Notes under the pieces: model-generated
The model's database searches: none
Told to the model about the DNA's origin: nothing
The model's input: only the letters and a program-made list of their open reading frames with translations
Assembly: GCF_000302535.1 (NCBI RefSeq)
Contig: NC_018708.1
Location: 1,178,001 to 1,242,000 of the forward strand
Direction of reading: 5' to 3'
DNA length: 64,000 bases
DNA from: Acidovorax sp. KKS102
GTDB taxonomy: Bacteria; Pseudomonadota; Gammaproteobacteria; Burkholderiales; Burkholderiaceae_C
Translations under genes and position numbers: made by a program
Shown: positions 48,599 to 57,968 of the stretch, piece after piece
Layout: each line of letters begins with the position of its first letter
Position numbering within the stretch: the first letter of the stretch is position 1

Positions 48599-48606
48599 AT
48601 ATGCCC

Positions 48607-49338
48607 CTACAGAGGCACGGCGGGCCCGCTCCACAGGTCCAGCGGCGGGTCGGCCGCCACGGCGCGCAGGATGTCGGTGCGCGAGATAAAGCCCGACAGC
48701 ACGCCCGCCTCGTCCGTCACCGGCAGGCCCGGCAGGCCGGTGTCCAGCAGCACGGCGGCCACGCGGCGCAGTTCGGTGTCGGGTGACACGGTGGGCACGG
48801 GGCTCACCATCACCTCGGCCACCGGGCGGCGGGCCAGGTCGATGGCCTGCTTGACGGCGCCGGGCTCGGGCAGCAGATCCAGCGGCGCCATGTCGGCCCT
48901 CAGCAGCAATCCGATCACGCGGCCCAGCGCATCCACCACGGGGGTCTGCGCCACCCGGTGCTCTGCCAGGGTCTGCCAGGCATCGTTCACGCGCACATCG
49001 GGCGCCACACTCACGCCGCCGGTGGTCATCACATCGCTCACCTTGGTCAACGGCTGGCGGGCACTGGCCTGGGGGCCTTGCTCCGTTTGCGCGTAGGCGC
49101 TCACGGCGTCCTGCAGGCGCAGGTTGACGACGGCGCCGGGTGCCGCCGCATGGGTGTGGTCGGCGGTGGTGGGGCGGGGTGGGGCCGTGAAGACGGGTAC
49201 CGGCTGCCCGTCTTGTGCGTCCATGGTCCGCGTGCGCAGGGCCTGCGGGCGTTGCACGCTGCGCACCGCAGAGATACGTGCCAGGTTTTCGGGGCCGCCC
49301 CGGTACATCTGGCCCGACGGGCCGAACACAAAGAACAT
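48607..49338 (-). CDS. CBS-domain protein
   Basis: A 243-residue protein. The first 95 residues (MFFVFGPSGQMYRGGPENL, then a low-complexity stretch) are not assigned; the rest is a tandem CBS pair (VSDVMTTGGVSVAPDVRVND and VAEVMVSPVPTVSPDTELRR), an adenosine-ligand-sensing module. The ATG at 49338 has an AGGAGA ribosome site; longer frames run into the neighbouring gene. No catalytic or transport domain is attached, so it may regulate a partner. Confidence 0.85.
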   Translation of the reverse strand: MFFVFGPSGQMYRGGPENLARISAVRSVQRPQALRTRTMDAQDGQPVPVFTAPPRPTTADHTHAAAPGAVVNLRLQDAVSAYAQTEQGPQASARQPLTKVSDVMTTGGVSVAPDVRVNDAWQTLAEHRVAQTPVVDALGRVIGLLLRADMAPLDLLPEPGAVKQAIDLARRPVAEVMVSPVPTVSPDTELRRVAAVLLDTGLPGLPVTDEAGVLSGFISRTDILRAVAADPPLDLWSGPAVPL

Positions 49339-49504
49339 GCTTTTCTCCTGTGTGCAGAACCGCCGGACGGGTGGGGTTGGAACTGCTTTGGCCATGTTAT
49401 CGGCAGTTGTGGGGCGCTCGTGCAGTCCACGTTGTGTCTGCATGTTGCGGGCAGCCCCTACACTGCCCCTTCTTTTGACACCACCTGCCATCCGGAGCCC
49501 CTGC

Positions 49505-50446
49505 ATGATCGACCGCGCCGCCATTGCCGCAGCCCGCCGCCAACTGGCCACCCAGCCCGACTTTTTGCGCACCACGCCGCTGATGCGCCTGTCCGGCAAG
49601 TCCTTGGGCATGGACTGTGCCGAGGTCTGGCTCAAGCTGGAGCATCTGCAGGTGGGCGGCAGCTTCAAGGCGCGCGGCATGCTCTACCGGCTGCTGGCCA
49701 ACCCGGTGCCTGAGAGCGGCGTGATCATCGCCTCGGGCGGCAACGCCGGCATTGCGGTGGCAGCGGCCGCCCAGGCCCTGGGCGTGCGCTGCGAGGTCTT
49801 TGTACCCGAGGTCTCGCCCGAGGCCAAGCGCGCCCGCCTGCGCGCCTTGGGGGCGGAGGTGGTCGTCACCGGCGCCGCGTATTCCGAAGCCTTTGAAGCC
49901 TGCGTGGCCCGCCAGAAGACCACTGGAGCCTTGCAGGCCCATGCCTACGACCAGCCCGAAGTGGTGGCCGGCGCGGGCACCCTGGCGCTGGAGATGGAAG
50001 AACAGGGCGGCCGCCTGCCCGACACGGTGCTTGTCAGCGTGGGCGGCGGTGGCCTCATTGGCGGTGTGGCCGCATGGGTGGAAAGCCGAGCCCATGTGGT
50101 GGCGCTGGAGCCCGAACGCGCCCCCACCCTGCACGCCGCGCGGGCTGCGGGCCAGCCGGTGGATGTGGAGGTGGGTGGCGTGGCCGCCGACTCGCTCGGT
50201 GCCCGCCGCATCGGGGCGATCAGCTGGGCATTGAGCCAGCGCCACGTACACGACGCGTTGTTGCTGCCCGATGACGCCATCCGTGCGGCCCAGCTGTGGC
50301 TGTGGAAGGAGCTGAAACTGGCCGTGGAACCCGCCGCCGCGCTGGGCTTGGCAGCTTTGCAAACCGGCGCCTACAAGCCCCAGCCGCAAGAGACGGTGGC
50401 CCTGATTCTCTGCGGCGCCAACTTTGACCCTGCCAGCCTTGCCTGA
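49505..50446 (+). CDS. PLP-dependent threonine/serine dehydratase-family enzyme
   Basis: A 313-residue fold-type II PLP enzyme. Lys55 in GGSFKARG is the Schiff-base lysine, ASGGNAGIAVA binds the cofactor phosphate side, and SVGGGGLIGGVAAW is the glycine loop. There is no C-terminal ACT domain, so this is the catabolic or short form rather than allosteric IlvA. Substrate may be threonine, serine or a hydroxy-amino acid. It is divergent from the CBS gene and 33 bases upstream of serS. Confidence 0.85.
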   Translation: MIDRAAIAAARRQLATQPDFLRTTPLMRLSGKSLGMDCAEVWLKLEHLQVGGSFKARGMLYRLLANPVPESGVIIASGGNAGIAVAAAAQALGVRCEVFVPEVSPEAKRARLRALGAEVVVTGAAYSEAFEACVARQKTTGALQAHAYDQPEVVAGAGTLALEMEEQGGRLPDTVLVSVGGGGLIGGVAAWVESRAHVVALEPERAPTLHAARAAGQPVDVEVGGVAADSLGARRIGAISWALSQRHVHDALLLPDDAIRAAQLWLWKELKLAVEPAAALGLAALQTGAYKPQPQETVALILCGANFDPASLA

Positions 50447-50470
50447 GCCTGTGCCGACCACCCCCCTTAA

Positions 50471-51796
<1,326 letters not shown>

Positions 51797-51805
51797 AAAT
51801 CTGGC

Positions 51806-51811
51806 TATAAT
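51806..51811 (+). promoter_or_regulatory. Probable -10 element of the tRNA-Ser promoter
   Basis: TATAAT, a perfect consensus, lies 18 bases before the tRNA 5' end, between serS and the tRNA. A convincing -35 is not seen at the ideal distance. Confidence 0.6.
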
Positions 51812-51829
51812 CGAAGGCTTCGACACACA

Positions 51830-51920
<91 letters not shown>

Positions 51921-51927
51921 TACATGA

Positions 51928-51958
51928 CCCCAAGTGATTGATTCACTTGGGGTTTTTT
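51928..51958 (+). terminator. Rho-independent terminator of tRNA-Ser
   Basis: CCCCAAGTGA and TCACTTGGGG form a perfect 10-bp stem with a five-base loop, followed by six T residues. Confidence 0.93.
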
Positions 51959-51974
51959 GTTTTTTGTCCTGTGC

Positions 51975-51996
51975 GGTATGCCATCTGGTATGCCAT
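51975..51996 (+). repeat. Tandem GGTATGCCAT direct repeat downstream of tRNA-Ser
   Basis: Two perfect copies of GGTATGCCAT occur 12 bases apart just after the tRNA terminator. Short direct repeats beside a tRNA 3' end are often parts of integrase arm-binding sites. No integrase gene is present in the window, so this could be a remnant. Confidence 0.35.
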
Positions 51997-52065
51997 GGTG
52001 CATTGTTTATTCTTACATCTGTTTGGGCATTGTTGGAGCCCATACAACGTCTAAGACCTAGCACG

Positions 52066-52587
52066 GCAGGTGTATCGGCCAAGATGATCCGCCACTACGA
52101 GCAAACAGGTTTGTTGCCAGAAGCTGAGCGCAGTGAGTCTGGCTATCGAAAATACGGTGAGCGCGAAGTTTCGGTACTGCGTTTCATCCGCCAGTCGCGC
52201 CGCCTCGGGTTCTCAATGCCCCAGATTGCGGAGTTGATCGGCCAATGGGGTGACACGCACCGCACCAGTCGGCAGGTAAAGGCGATTGCGGAGCGCCATC
52301 TGGCGGATCTGGAGGAGAAGCTGCGGGAGATTATCGAGATGAAATCAGCCTTGGAGCAGTTGGTTTCTGTGTGCGCTGGCGACGACCACTCGAACTGCGC
52401 AATTCTTGACAACCTGGCGGCGGACAGCCCCTCGAAGCCCAACCACAACGCAAGTTTCGTGAAACCGACTCGGCGCGGAGCCAAGGTTTCCAGAGCGCAC
52501 TCTGGTGTGACCGACACGCCAACGAACAGCCATCTAGACCTCATGACGTGGATGCGCGGAGTCCACGCACATCGGAGCGGGCACTGA
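52066..52587 (+). pseudogene. cueR: 5'-truncated cueR (copper-responsive MerR-family regulator)
   Basis: Homology to CueR begins abruptly at GVSAKMIRHYEQTGLLPEAE, where a complete CueR would have about ten more residues forming the first helix of its DNA-binding domain. The rest is intact, including the YRKYGEREVSVLRFI wing and the copper-binding pair C-x7-C (VCAGDDHSNCAIL). The frame is open back to 51934 but only through the tRNA terminator, so no sensible start with the first helix exists; an internal ATG at 52084 could give a shortened product. The C-terminus extends about 45 residues beyond a normal CueR. A truncation at the island junction is the simplest explanation. Confidence 0.75.
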
Positions 52588-52651
52588 ACTAGGCCCTGAG
52601 GGGGCTTGCGAAGCCATCACCTTGCACCACGATTGCGGCCCGCCCGTACTT

Positions 52652-52677
52652 GGGTGGGCCACGCTTGTGGCCCACCC
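52652..52677. terminator. Strong hairpin between the cueR remnant and the copper operon
   Basis: GGGTGGGCCAC and GTGGCCCACCC form a perfect 11-bp stem with loop GCTT. It lies at the convergent ends of the cueR remnant and the reverse-strand copper operon, so it probably stops transcription from both sides, although the T-tracts are poor. Confidence 0.6.
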
Positions 52678-52684
52678 GTTTGCA

Positions 52685-52978
52685 TTACTTAGGCGTGGAG
52701 CCCGGAGTGGCTTCCTTGTGCGGCATGGCTTCACGCGCATTGGCCTTTTCCTGACCACGGGCTTCGGCCTTGCTGGTGTCCGCAAGGCCAGAGCCTTCAC
52801 CTCGCGCTGTACCGCCATCCTTGATCTGCTTCACACCGGTTGCAGGACGGGCTTTCTTGTGGTCTTCGCCATGCGCTTGCGCCTTGGAGTTGGTATAGGG
52901 CGTGGCTTCCTGGGTGTCGCCAGCGGCGAATGCGGACGATGCTGCTGTCATGGCGAGGGCAATAAGGAGCGTTTTCAT
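52685..52978 (-). CDS. Small periplasmic protein of the copper operon
   Basis: A 97-residue protein with an 18-residue signal peptide (MKTLLIALAMTAASSAFA). The mature part is very hydrophilic, rich in lysine, glutamate, glycine and alanine, without cysteine and with two histidines, and is probably disordered. It has an AAGGA-type ribosome site. It is the last gene of the reverse-strand block, after cusF. I recognise no family; a metal-stress role is inferred from position only. Confidence 0.65.
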   Translation of the reverse strand: MKTLLIALAMTAASSAFAAGDTQEATPYTNSKAQAHGEDHKKARPATGVKQIKDGGTARGEGSGLADTSKAEARGQEKANAREAMPHKEATPGSTPK

Positions 52979-53010
52979 GATTTTTCCTTGGTGGGTTGAC
53001 GTGCGAACAG

Positions 53011-53037
53011 AAGAACGCCCCCTTTTCTTGAGGGCGT
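53011..53037 (-). terminator. Possible terminator between cusF and the last operon gene
   Basis: On the reverse strand ACGCCC and GGGCGT form a 6-bp stem around an A-rich loop, followed by TTCTTCT. Being weak, it may reduce rather than abolish expression of the downstream gene. Confidence 0.4.
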
Positions 53038-53056
53038 AGCGAGACACTTTTTGCGC

Positions 53057-53398
53057 TTACTTGGCAGGCTCGATGGCAGTGACGACCATCTTTCCGCCCT
53101 CGTTGATCACCATGAAGCGGATCTTGTCGCCGGCCTGCGCCTTGTCGAGCAGGGCCTTGTCCTTGGCTGTGAACACCATGGTCATCCCCGGCATCTCCAA
53201 GTGCTTGATGTCGCCATGCTTGATGGTGATTTTTCCGGCGTCCTTGTCGATCTTGCGCACCTCTCCATCGGTCATGGAGGCTGCGGCCGTGGTTGCGGCT
53301 CTTCCGGCGTCTCCAGAGGCTTGCGCCGTGGCTGACAACGGCATGAGTGCGGCCAGCGACAACATCGCGCCGATCAAAAGACTGTTTGCGTTTTTCAT
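53057..53398 (-). CDS. cusF: Periplasmic copper-binding protein, CusF domain
   Basis: A 113-residue protein with a signal peptide of about 26 residues (ending SATAQA) and a CusF-type small barrel. In HLEMPGMTMVFTAKD the ligands would be His66, Met72 and Met74. The tryptophan that caps copper in E. coli CusF is replaced by methionine (Met69), which could alter copper affinity. No CusCBA pump is adjacent; here it accompanies a multicopper oxidase and a cupredoxin and may act as a periplasmic copper chaperone. Confidence 0.88.
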   Translation of the reverse strand: MKNANSLLIGAMLSLAALMPLSATAQASGDAGRAATTAAASMTDGEVRKIDKDAGKITIKHGDIKHLEMPGMTMVFTAKDKALLDKAQAGDKIRFMVINEGGKMVVTAIEPAK

Positions 53399-53436
53399 AT
53401 GAACTCCTTGTCCAATTGCGTGGAGGGTTTCTCCGC

Positions 53437-53922
53437 TTACTTCTTGACCACCGTGACCTGGCCCTTCATGCCTGCGTCGTAGTGGCCTGGGTACAGGCAG
53501 GCGAACTTCACTTCGCCAGCCTTGGTGAACTGCCAGATGATTTCGCCTTGCTTGCCGGGGGCCAGCGACACCTTGCTGGGTTCGTCATGCTCCATGTCCG
53601 GGAACTTCTTCATCGTCTCGTAGTGCTCCTTGAGTTCGGCATCGGTGCCCATACTGAACTCGTGTTTGACCTGGCCACTGTTCTTGATCACGAACTTGAT
53701 AGTCTCGCCCTGCTTGACGGAGATTGCAGCGGGCGTGAAGCGCATGGTGTCAGCCATGTCAACATTGATCGTGCGGCTTACCTTGCTTGCTGTACCTGGC
53801 TGTCCTATGGCTGACTCCTCGCTTCCGTGGCCGTGACCACCGCTGTGAGTACCACCTGCCAGGCTATTGAAAGACAGAGCCACCAGGGTTGAGGCAGCGA
53901 TCAGGGAAAGAGTGCGTTTCAT
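53437..53922 (-). CDS. Periplasmic cupredoxin (type 1 copper protein)
   Basis: A 161-residue plastocyanin-like protein with a signal peptide (about 22 residues) followed by a histidine-rich stretch (GGTHSGGHGHGSEE). The type 1 copper ligands are apparent: His87 in VKHEF, Cys142 and His147 in FACLYPGHYDAG, and Met152. It could carry electrons for, or hold copper for, the CopA oxidase encoded 35 bases upstream. A second role of the histidine stretch in metal capture is possible. Confidence 0.9.
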   Translation of the reverse strand: MKRTLSLIAASTLVALSFNSLAGGTHSGGHGHGSEESAIGQPGTASKVSRTINVDMADTMRFTPAAISVKQGETIKFVIKNSGQVKHEFSMGTDAELKEHYETMKKFPDMEHDEPSKVSLAPGKQGEIIWQFTKAGEVKFACLYPGHYDAGMKGQVTVVKK

Positions 53923-53957
53923 AGTTACCTTACGTTGTGAATGAGGAAAGGGGGCGA

Positions 53958-55370
53958 TCAGTGGCCGCTGTGCGAAGACGGTTTTTTGACCTTGACGACA
54001 GTGTCCGAACTGGACTTCTCTTTGCGGGGCATGGATTGGCCGCCCTCGGCCTTGAAGCGGGCAGGCTCCGCCATCGGGCCGGTGTACTCGTACGCCACCG
54101 TGCCCTCTGGGTTCTTGTACCAACCCGGATTTTTGTAGTCGCCCGGCTTCTGGTCGCGGCGTACTTTGACGACGCTGAACATCCCGCCCATTTCGACCGA
54201 CCCGAACGGGCCTTCCCCCGTCATCATGGGAATGGTGTTGTCCGGGATGGGCATCTCCATCTCGGTCATGTCTGCCATGCCCCGTTCGCCCATGACCATG
54301 TAGTCGGGGATCAGGTTGTTGATCTTCTTGGCGACGCCGCGATGGTCCACTCCAATCATGGTGGGAATGTCGTGACCCATTGCATTCATGGTGTGGTGGC
54401 TCTTGTGGCAGTGGAACGCCCAGTCGCCTTCTTCGTCCGCGAGGAACTCGATCTGGCGCATCTGGCCCACTGCCACGTCGGTGGTCACTTCATAGAGACG
54501 CGTGCTCTTTGGTGTGGGACCGCCATCCGTGCCGGTGACCAAAAACTCATGACCGTGCAAATGCATGGGGTGGTTGGTCATGGTGAGGTTGCCGATGCGA
54601 ATGCGCACCTTGTCGTTGAGCCGGACGTTCAAGGAATCGATGCCAGGAAAGATGCGGCTGTTCCAAGTCCATAAATTGAAATTCAGCATTTCCGCGACCT
54701 TCGGCGTAGCGGCCCCGGGCTCAATGTCGTAGGCACTGAGCAGGAAGCAAAAGTCTCGATTCACTTCATCAATCAGCGGATGCTTGGTCTTTGGATGCGT
54801 GATCCAAAAGCCCATCATGCCCATGGCCATCTGGGTCATCTCATCGGCGTGCGGGTGGTACATGAAGGTACCTGGACGGCGCGCCACGAATTCGTAGACG
54901 AAGGTCTTGCCCGACTGGATTGCGGGCTGGTTCAATCCCGCCACACCGTCCATGCCATTGGGCAAACGCTGTCCATGCCAGTGGATGCTGGTGTGCTCGG
55001 GCAGCTTGTTGGTCACAAAAATGCGAACGCGGTCGCCTTCCACCACTTCAATGGTGGGACCAGGACTCTGGCCGTTGTATCCCCACAGGTGGGCCTTGAA
55101 GCCAGGGGCCATTTCGCGCACAACGGGTTCTGCCACCAGGTGGAACTCCTTGACCCCCTGGTTCATGCGCCAGGGCAGCGTCCAGCCGTTGAGCGTGACC
55201 ACCGGGTTGTAGGGGCGCCCGGAGTTGGGCACCAGCGGCGCCATGGTGTCTGCGCTTGTCTGGTACACGGGTTCTGGCAGTGCGGCCATTGCCACGCGGC
55301 TCACACTCGCTGCGGCCACGGCCCCTCCGGCAATGCCAGCAAACCGGAAAAAATCTCTTCTTGAATTCAT
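53958..55370 (-). CDS. copA: Multicopper oxidase CopA, copper resistance
   Basis: A 470-residue secreted oxidase that detoxifies Cu(I) by oxidising it to Cu(II) in the periplasm. A Tat signal (SRRDFFRFAG) indicates export of the folded protein. The copper sites are HWHGQRLPNGMDG, MYHPHADEMTQMAMG, NHPMHLHGHEF and WAFHCHKSHHTMNAMG. Methionine-rich stretches (MADMTEMEMPIPDNTIPMM) resemble the copper-binding segments of CopA and CueO. It lies in the operon between the TolC-type lipoprotein and the cupredoxin. Confidence 0.93.
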   Translation of the reverse strand: MNSRRDFFRFAGIAGGAVAAASVSRVAMAALPEPVYQTSADTMAPLVPNSGRPYNPVVTLNGWTLPWRMNQGVKEFHLVAEPVVREMAPGFKAHLWGYNGQSPGPTIEVVEGDRVRIFVTNKLPEHTSIHWHGQRLPNGMDGVAGLNQPAIQSGKTFVYEFVARRPGTFMYHPHADEMTQMAMGMMGFWITHPKTKHPLIDEVNRDFCFLLSAYDIEPGAATPKVAEMLNFNLWTWNSRIFPGIDSLNVRLNDKVRIRIGNLTMTNHPMHLHGHEFLVTGTDGGPTPKSTRLYEVTTDVAVGQMRQIEFLADEEGDWAFHCHKSHHTMNAMGHDIPTMIGVDHRGVAKKINNLIPDYMVMGERGMADMTEMEMPIPDNTIPMMTGEGPFGSVEMGGMFSVVKVRRDQKPGDYKNPGWYKNPEGTVAYEYTGPMAEPARFKAEGGQSMPRKEKSSSDTVVKVKKPSSHSGH

Positions 55371-55389
55371 GTTGGTTTCCTTGAGGGGA

Positions 55390-56823
55390 TCAGTGGCCTG
55401 CACCGGCTTCGGCAGCGGCTGCGCCACCGCCCGAGACGCCAGCGCTGGTGGGCTTGCCGATGAGAGAGGCCTGAAGGGCGGCGTCCGCCAGCCAGAACTG
55501 CTGTTCGGCGTTCAGGGCCGCCATCACCGAGTTCACCTGGTCGCGGGAGTCGGCAAGCAACTCGAAAACGCTGATCAGCATCCCGTTGTAGCGAAGCTGG
55601 TTTTCTTCGGAGATGGTTTTTCGCAGGGGAATCACCTCGTCGCGGTGGTGACGCGCGATGTCATATGCAGTGCGGTACGCGGAGTAGCTCTCCCTAAGGT
55701 TCGAACCCGCCGCGCGTGCGGTTGCTTCCAGGCGGTTGGCCGCAGCCAGGGTCTGCGCATTCATGGCGTCGCGCCGCATTCCACCCCAATCGAAGATGGG
55801 TAACTGCAAGCTGATCTCGAAGCCGCGCCGCGTGGAGTGGGTGTTCTCGGCGGCATCAAAGACTGAGTCGCGCCGCACGCCCAACTCGATGTCCGTGAAG
55901 GTCGTGATCGTGTTCCAGCCTTGCGCGCGTGCGGCTGCGTCGTAGTCAGCCTTCGCGATCTGCAGATCCAGCCGCCCCTTAGACGCTTGGCGGCCAGCGT
56001 CCGATGGGGACAGCGGCTCCTTGGGCAGTGTGGGAAGGCGTTCAGGCAACTTGAGCTGTTGGGCTTGGCTATCGTCCAGGCCTAGCAGCCGCACCAGCTC
56101 CTCACGGGCTGCCGTGACCTGGTGCTGCGCACTGGCCAGCTGGGTCGCAGTGTCGGCGTAGAACGCTTGCTGGCGCACACGATCGAGCTTGTTGAAATTG
56201 CCCACTGCCTGCATGCGCTTGGCCAACTCAGCGCTGGCTTGAGCACTTGCGACGACCTGTTGGGTGTATGCCAGTGTCTGTTGCGCGGCGACAGCCCGGA
56301 CCCAGGCCTGACGTACCTGCGTGACTTGGTCCACTACGTCGCTGCTCAGGCGCAACTGGGTCTGCTTGATGCGCTGCTCGGCGATGCCTTTGCGTGTCGG
56401 CAAGGTCAGCAGGTCAAGCAGGCCGAAGGACAGGATGCGGCCGATCTCCGTCTCGCTGCCCAGGCGAACGCGCTCCAGGCTCAGAATGGGGTTGGCGATG
56501 CGGCCGGACTGGGCTGCCGTGGAAGCGTCCGCCCAGTTTTGAGCCACGATGGCCTGCAGGGATGGGCTATTGACGAGTGCGAGTTGAACGGCATCCTTCT
56601 GACTGAGCGGCTTGGCCAGCAGATCCGAAGCGCGCTGGCGCAAGGCGTCCCGCTCGCTCTGGTCCCGGGCCAAGGTAAGCTGGCCGTCCGTGAAACCGCT
56701 TGCGGCTGTATTGGCGCTGGTGAGGTTCTGCTCCAGATTCACGCTGGCGCAACCAGACAAGACCGCCACTGCGGCCACGGCGATCACGAGTTTGGCGCGG
56801 GGCGTGTGCAAGGGGCGGTTCAT
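55390..56823 (-). CDS. TolC-family outer-membrane efflux lipoprotein
   Basis: A 477-residue outer-membrane factor. The signal peptide ends in the lipobox LSGC (about residue 25). Two OEP repeats follow, with long helices (QVRQAWVRAVAAQQTLAYTQ and RESYSAYRTAYDIARHHRDE), typical of NodT/CusC-type channels. The usual membrane-fusion and RND pump genes are absent in this window, so it either pairs with a pump elsewhere or works with the copper oxidase system. It overlaps the preceding small gene by four bases. Confidence 0.9.
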   Translation of the reverse strand: MNRPLHTPRAKLVIAVAAVAVLSGCASVNLEQNLTSANTAASGFTDGQLTLARDQSERDALRQRASDLLAKPLSQKDAVQLALVNSPSLQAIVAQNWADASTAAQSGRIANPILSLERVRLGSETEIGRILSFGLLDLLTLPTRKGIAEQRIKQTQLRLSSDVVDQVTQVRQAWVRAVAAQQTLAYTQQVVASAQASAELAKRMQAVGNFNKLDRVRQQAFYADTATQLASAQHQVTAAREELVRLLGLDDSQAQQLKLPERLPTLPKEPLSPSDAGRQASKGRLDLQIAKADYDAAARAQGWNTITTFTDIELGVRRDSVFDAAENTHSTRRGFEISLQLPIFDWGGMRRDAMNAQTLAAANRLEATARAAGSNLRESYSAYRTAYDIARHHRDEVIPLRKTISEENQLRYNGMLISVFELLADSRDQVNSVMAALNAEQQFWLADAALQASLIGKPTSAGVSGGGAAAAEAGAGH

Positions 56824-57137
56824 TGTTTGCCCCCGTGGTGTGCGTCATGGCCCTGCGCGGGTTGGTCCTGGCCGGTTGTGGGTGCCGTCTGGCGAATTTC
56901 CTTGGCATAGGTGCGCCAGCCTCCGATCTCGCCCACCTTGTCATTGGCCGCTTTCCAGGGCTGGACGGATTGCTCTTTGTAGGCTTCGTAGCCCGAGAGG
57001 GCTGATCGGTACGAAAGCTGATAGTCCACCTTGGCGGATTCGCCCTCTGGCATCTGAGCCAGAGCCAGGGACGGCGCTATTAGCGCGGCGGCCAGCCAGG
57101 GGGTTGATATAGGTCGTGAAAGCCAGGAAATTTTCAT
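56820..57137 (-). CDS. Small periplasmic protein, first gene of the copper operon
   Basis: A 105-residue protein with a signal peptide (to about residue 27, ALAQ). The mature part (KVDYQLSYRSALSGYEAYKE, then WKAANDKVGEIGGWRTYAKE) is helical and conserved-looking, ending in a short histidine-containing tail (GHDAHHGG) that may bind metal. The ATG at 57137 is the first start after the divergent copR promoter. It overlaps the TolC-type gene by four bases (ATGA). I know similar proteins in copper clusters but no function for them. Confidence 0.8.
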   Translation of the reverse strand: MKISWLSRPISTPWLAAALIAPSLALAQMPEGESAKVDYQLSYRSALSGYEAYKEQSVQPWKAANDKVGEIGGWRTYAKEIRQTAPTTGQDQPAQGHDAHHGGKQ

Positions 57138-57205
57138 AGGTTCACCATGCGTTCTTGATGCAACGCATTGTGTGATCCCAAGGCTTCCGCCGACATAACG
57201 GCTTA

Positions 57206-57221
57206 ATTACATCTTTGTCAT
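57206..57221. promoter_or_regulatory. Probable CopR box in the divergent promoter
   Basis: ATTACATCTTTGTCAT is an imperfect inverted repeat (ATTACA, four bases, TGTCAT), similar in form to boxes bound by CopR/CusR-type regulators. It lies between the copper operon start (57137) and copR (57282), placed to control both. Confidence 0.55.
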
Positions 57222-57281
57222 CTGAAAGAAAGCCCGCGATCTGCAGGCACACTTGCCGTCATTCGCAGACAGGGAGATCCC

Positions 57282-57968
57282 GTGAAGATATTGATCGTCG
57301 AGGATGAAATCAAAACCGGCGAATACCTGCGCCAAGGCTTGCGTGAGGCAGGGTTCAACGCCGATCTGGTTCACAACGGAGTCGATGGCCTGCATCTGGC
57401 CCAGGAAGGTGACTACGACCTGGTGATCCTGGATGTGATGCTTCCTGGGATGGATGGCTGGCAGGTGCTCACCAATCTGCGTCGCCGGGGCCTGGAGATG
57501 CCCGTACTGTTTCTCACGGCCAAGGATCAGGTGCAAGACCGGATCAAAGGGTTGGAACTGGGGGCGGACGACTACCTGGTCAAACCGTTTTCCTTTGCCG
57601 AGCTATTGGCGCGAGCGCGCACCATCCTCAGGCGTGGTCGCAATGGCACCGAGGTGACGGTCCTCCAGGTGGCCGATCTAGAACTAGACCTCTTGCGGCG
57701 GCGAGTCAGCAGATCTGGCAAACGCATCGACCTCACGGCCAAGGAGTTCGGACTCCTGGAGCTGCTGATGCGCCGCCAAGGGGAAGTTCTGCCGCGCTCT
57801 CTGATCGCGTCGCAGGTGTGGGATATGAATTTCGACAGCGATTCCAACGTGATTGAGGTGGCGATGCGCAGGCTTCGGGCCAAGATTGACGATGCCTATG
57901 ACGCCAAGCTGATTCAGACGGTGCGAGGCATGGGGTATGTGCTTGAAGCGCCGCAGGAGCGTGCGTGA
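57282..57968 (+). CDS. copR: Heavy-metal response regulator CopR/CusR
   Basis: A 228-residue OmpR-type regulator. The receiver domain has the acidic pocket VEDE, the phosphorylated aspartate in [14 protein letters not shown] and the lysine in [12 protein letters not shown]. The winged-helix output domain ends with [16 protein letters not shown] and VRGMGYVLE. It overlaps copS by four bases and is divergent from the copper operon it presumably activates. Confidence 0.95.
   Translation: MKILIVEDEIKTGEYLRQGLREAGFNADLVHNGVDGLHLAQEGDYDLVILDVMLPGMDGWQVLTNLRRRGLEMPVLFLTAKDQVQDRIKGLELGADDYLVKPFSFAELLARARTILRRGRNGTEVTVLQVADLELDLLRRRVSRSGKRIDLTAKEFGLLELLMRRQGEVLPRSLIASQVWDMNFDSDSNVIEVAMRRLRAKIDDAYDAKLIQTVRGMGYVLEAPQERA

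Noticed and set aside
51934-52065. N-terminal extension of the cueR frame into a 217-residue protein
   Set aside because: The extension would start in the tRNA terminator hairpin and encodes nothing like the missing CueR helix, so I treat the gene as truncated.
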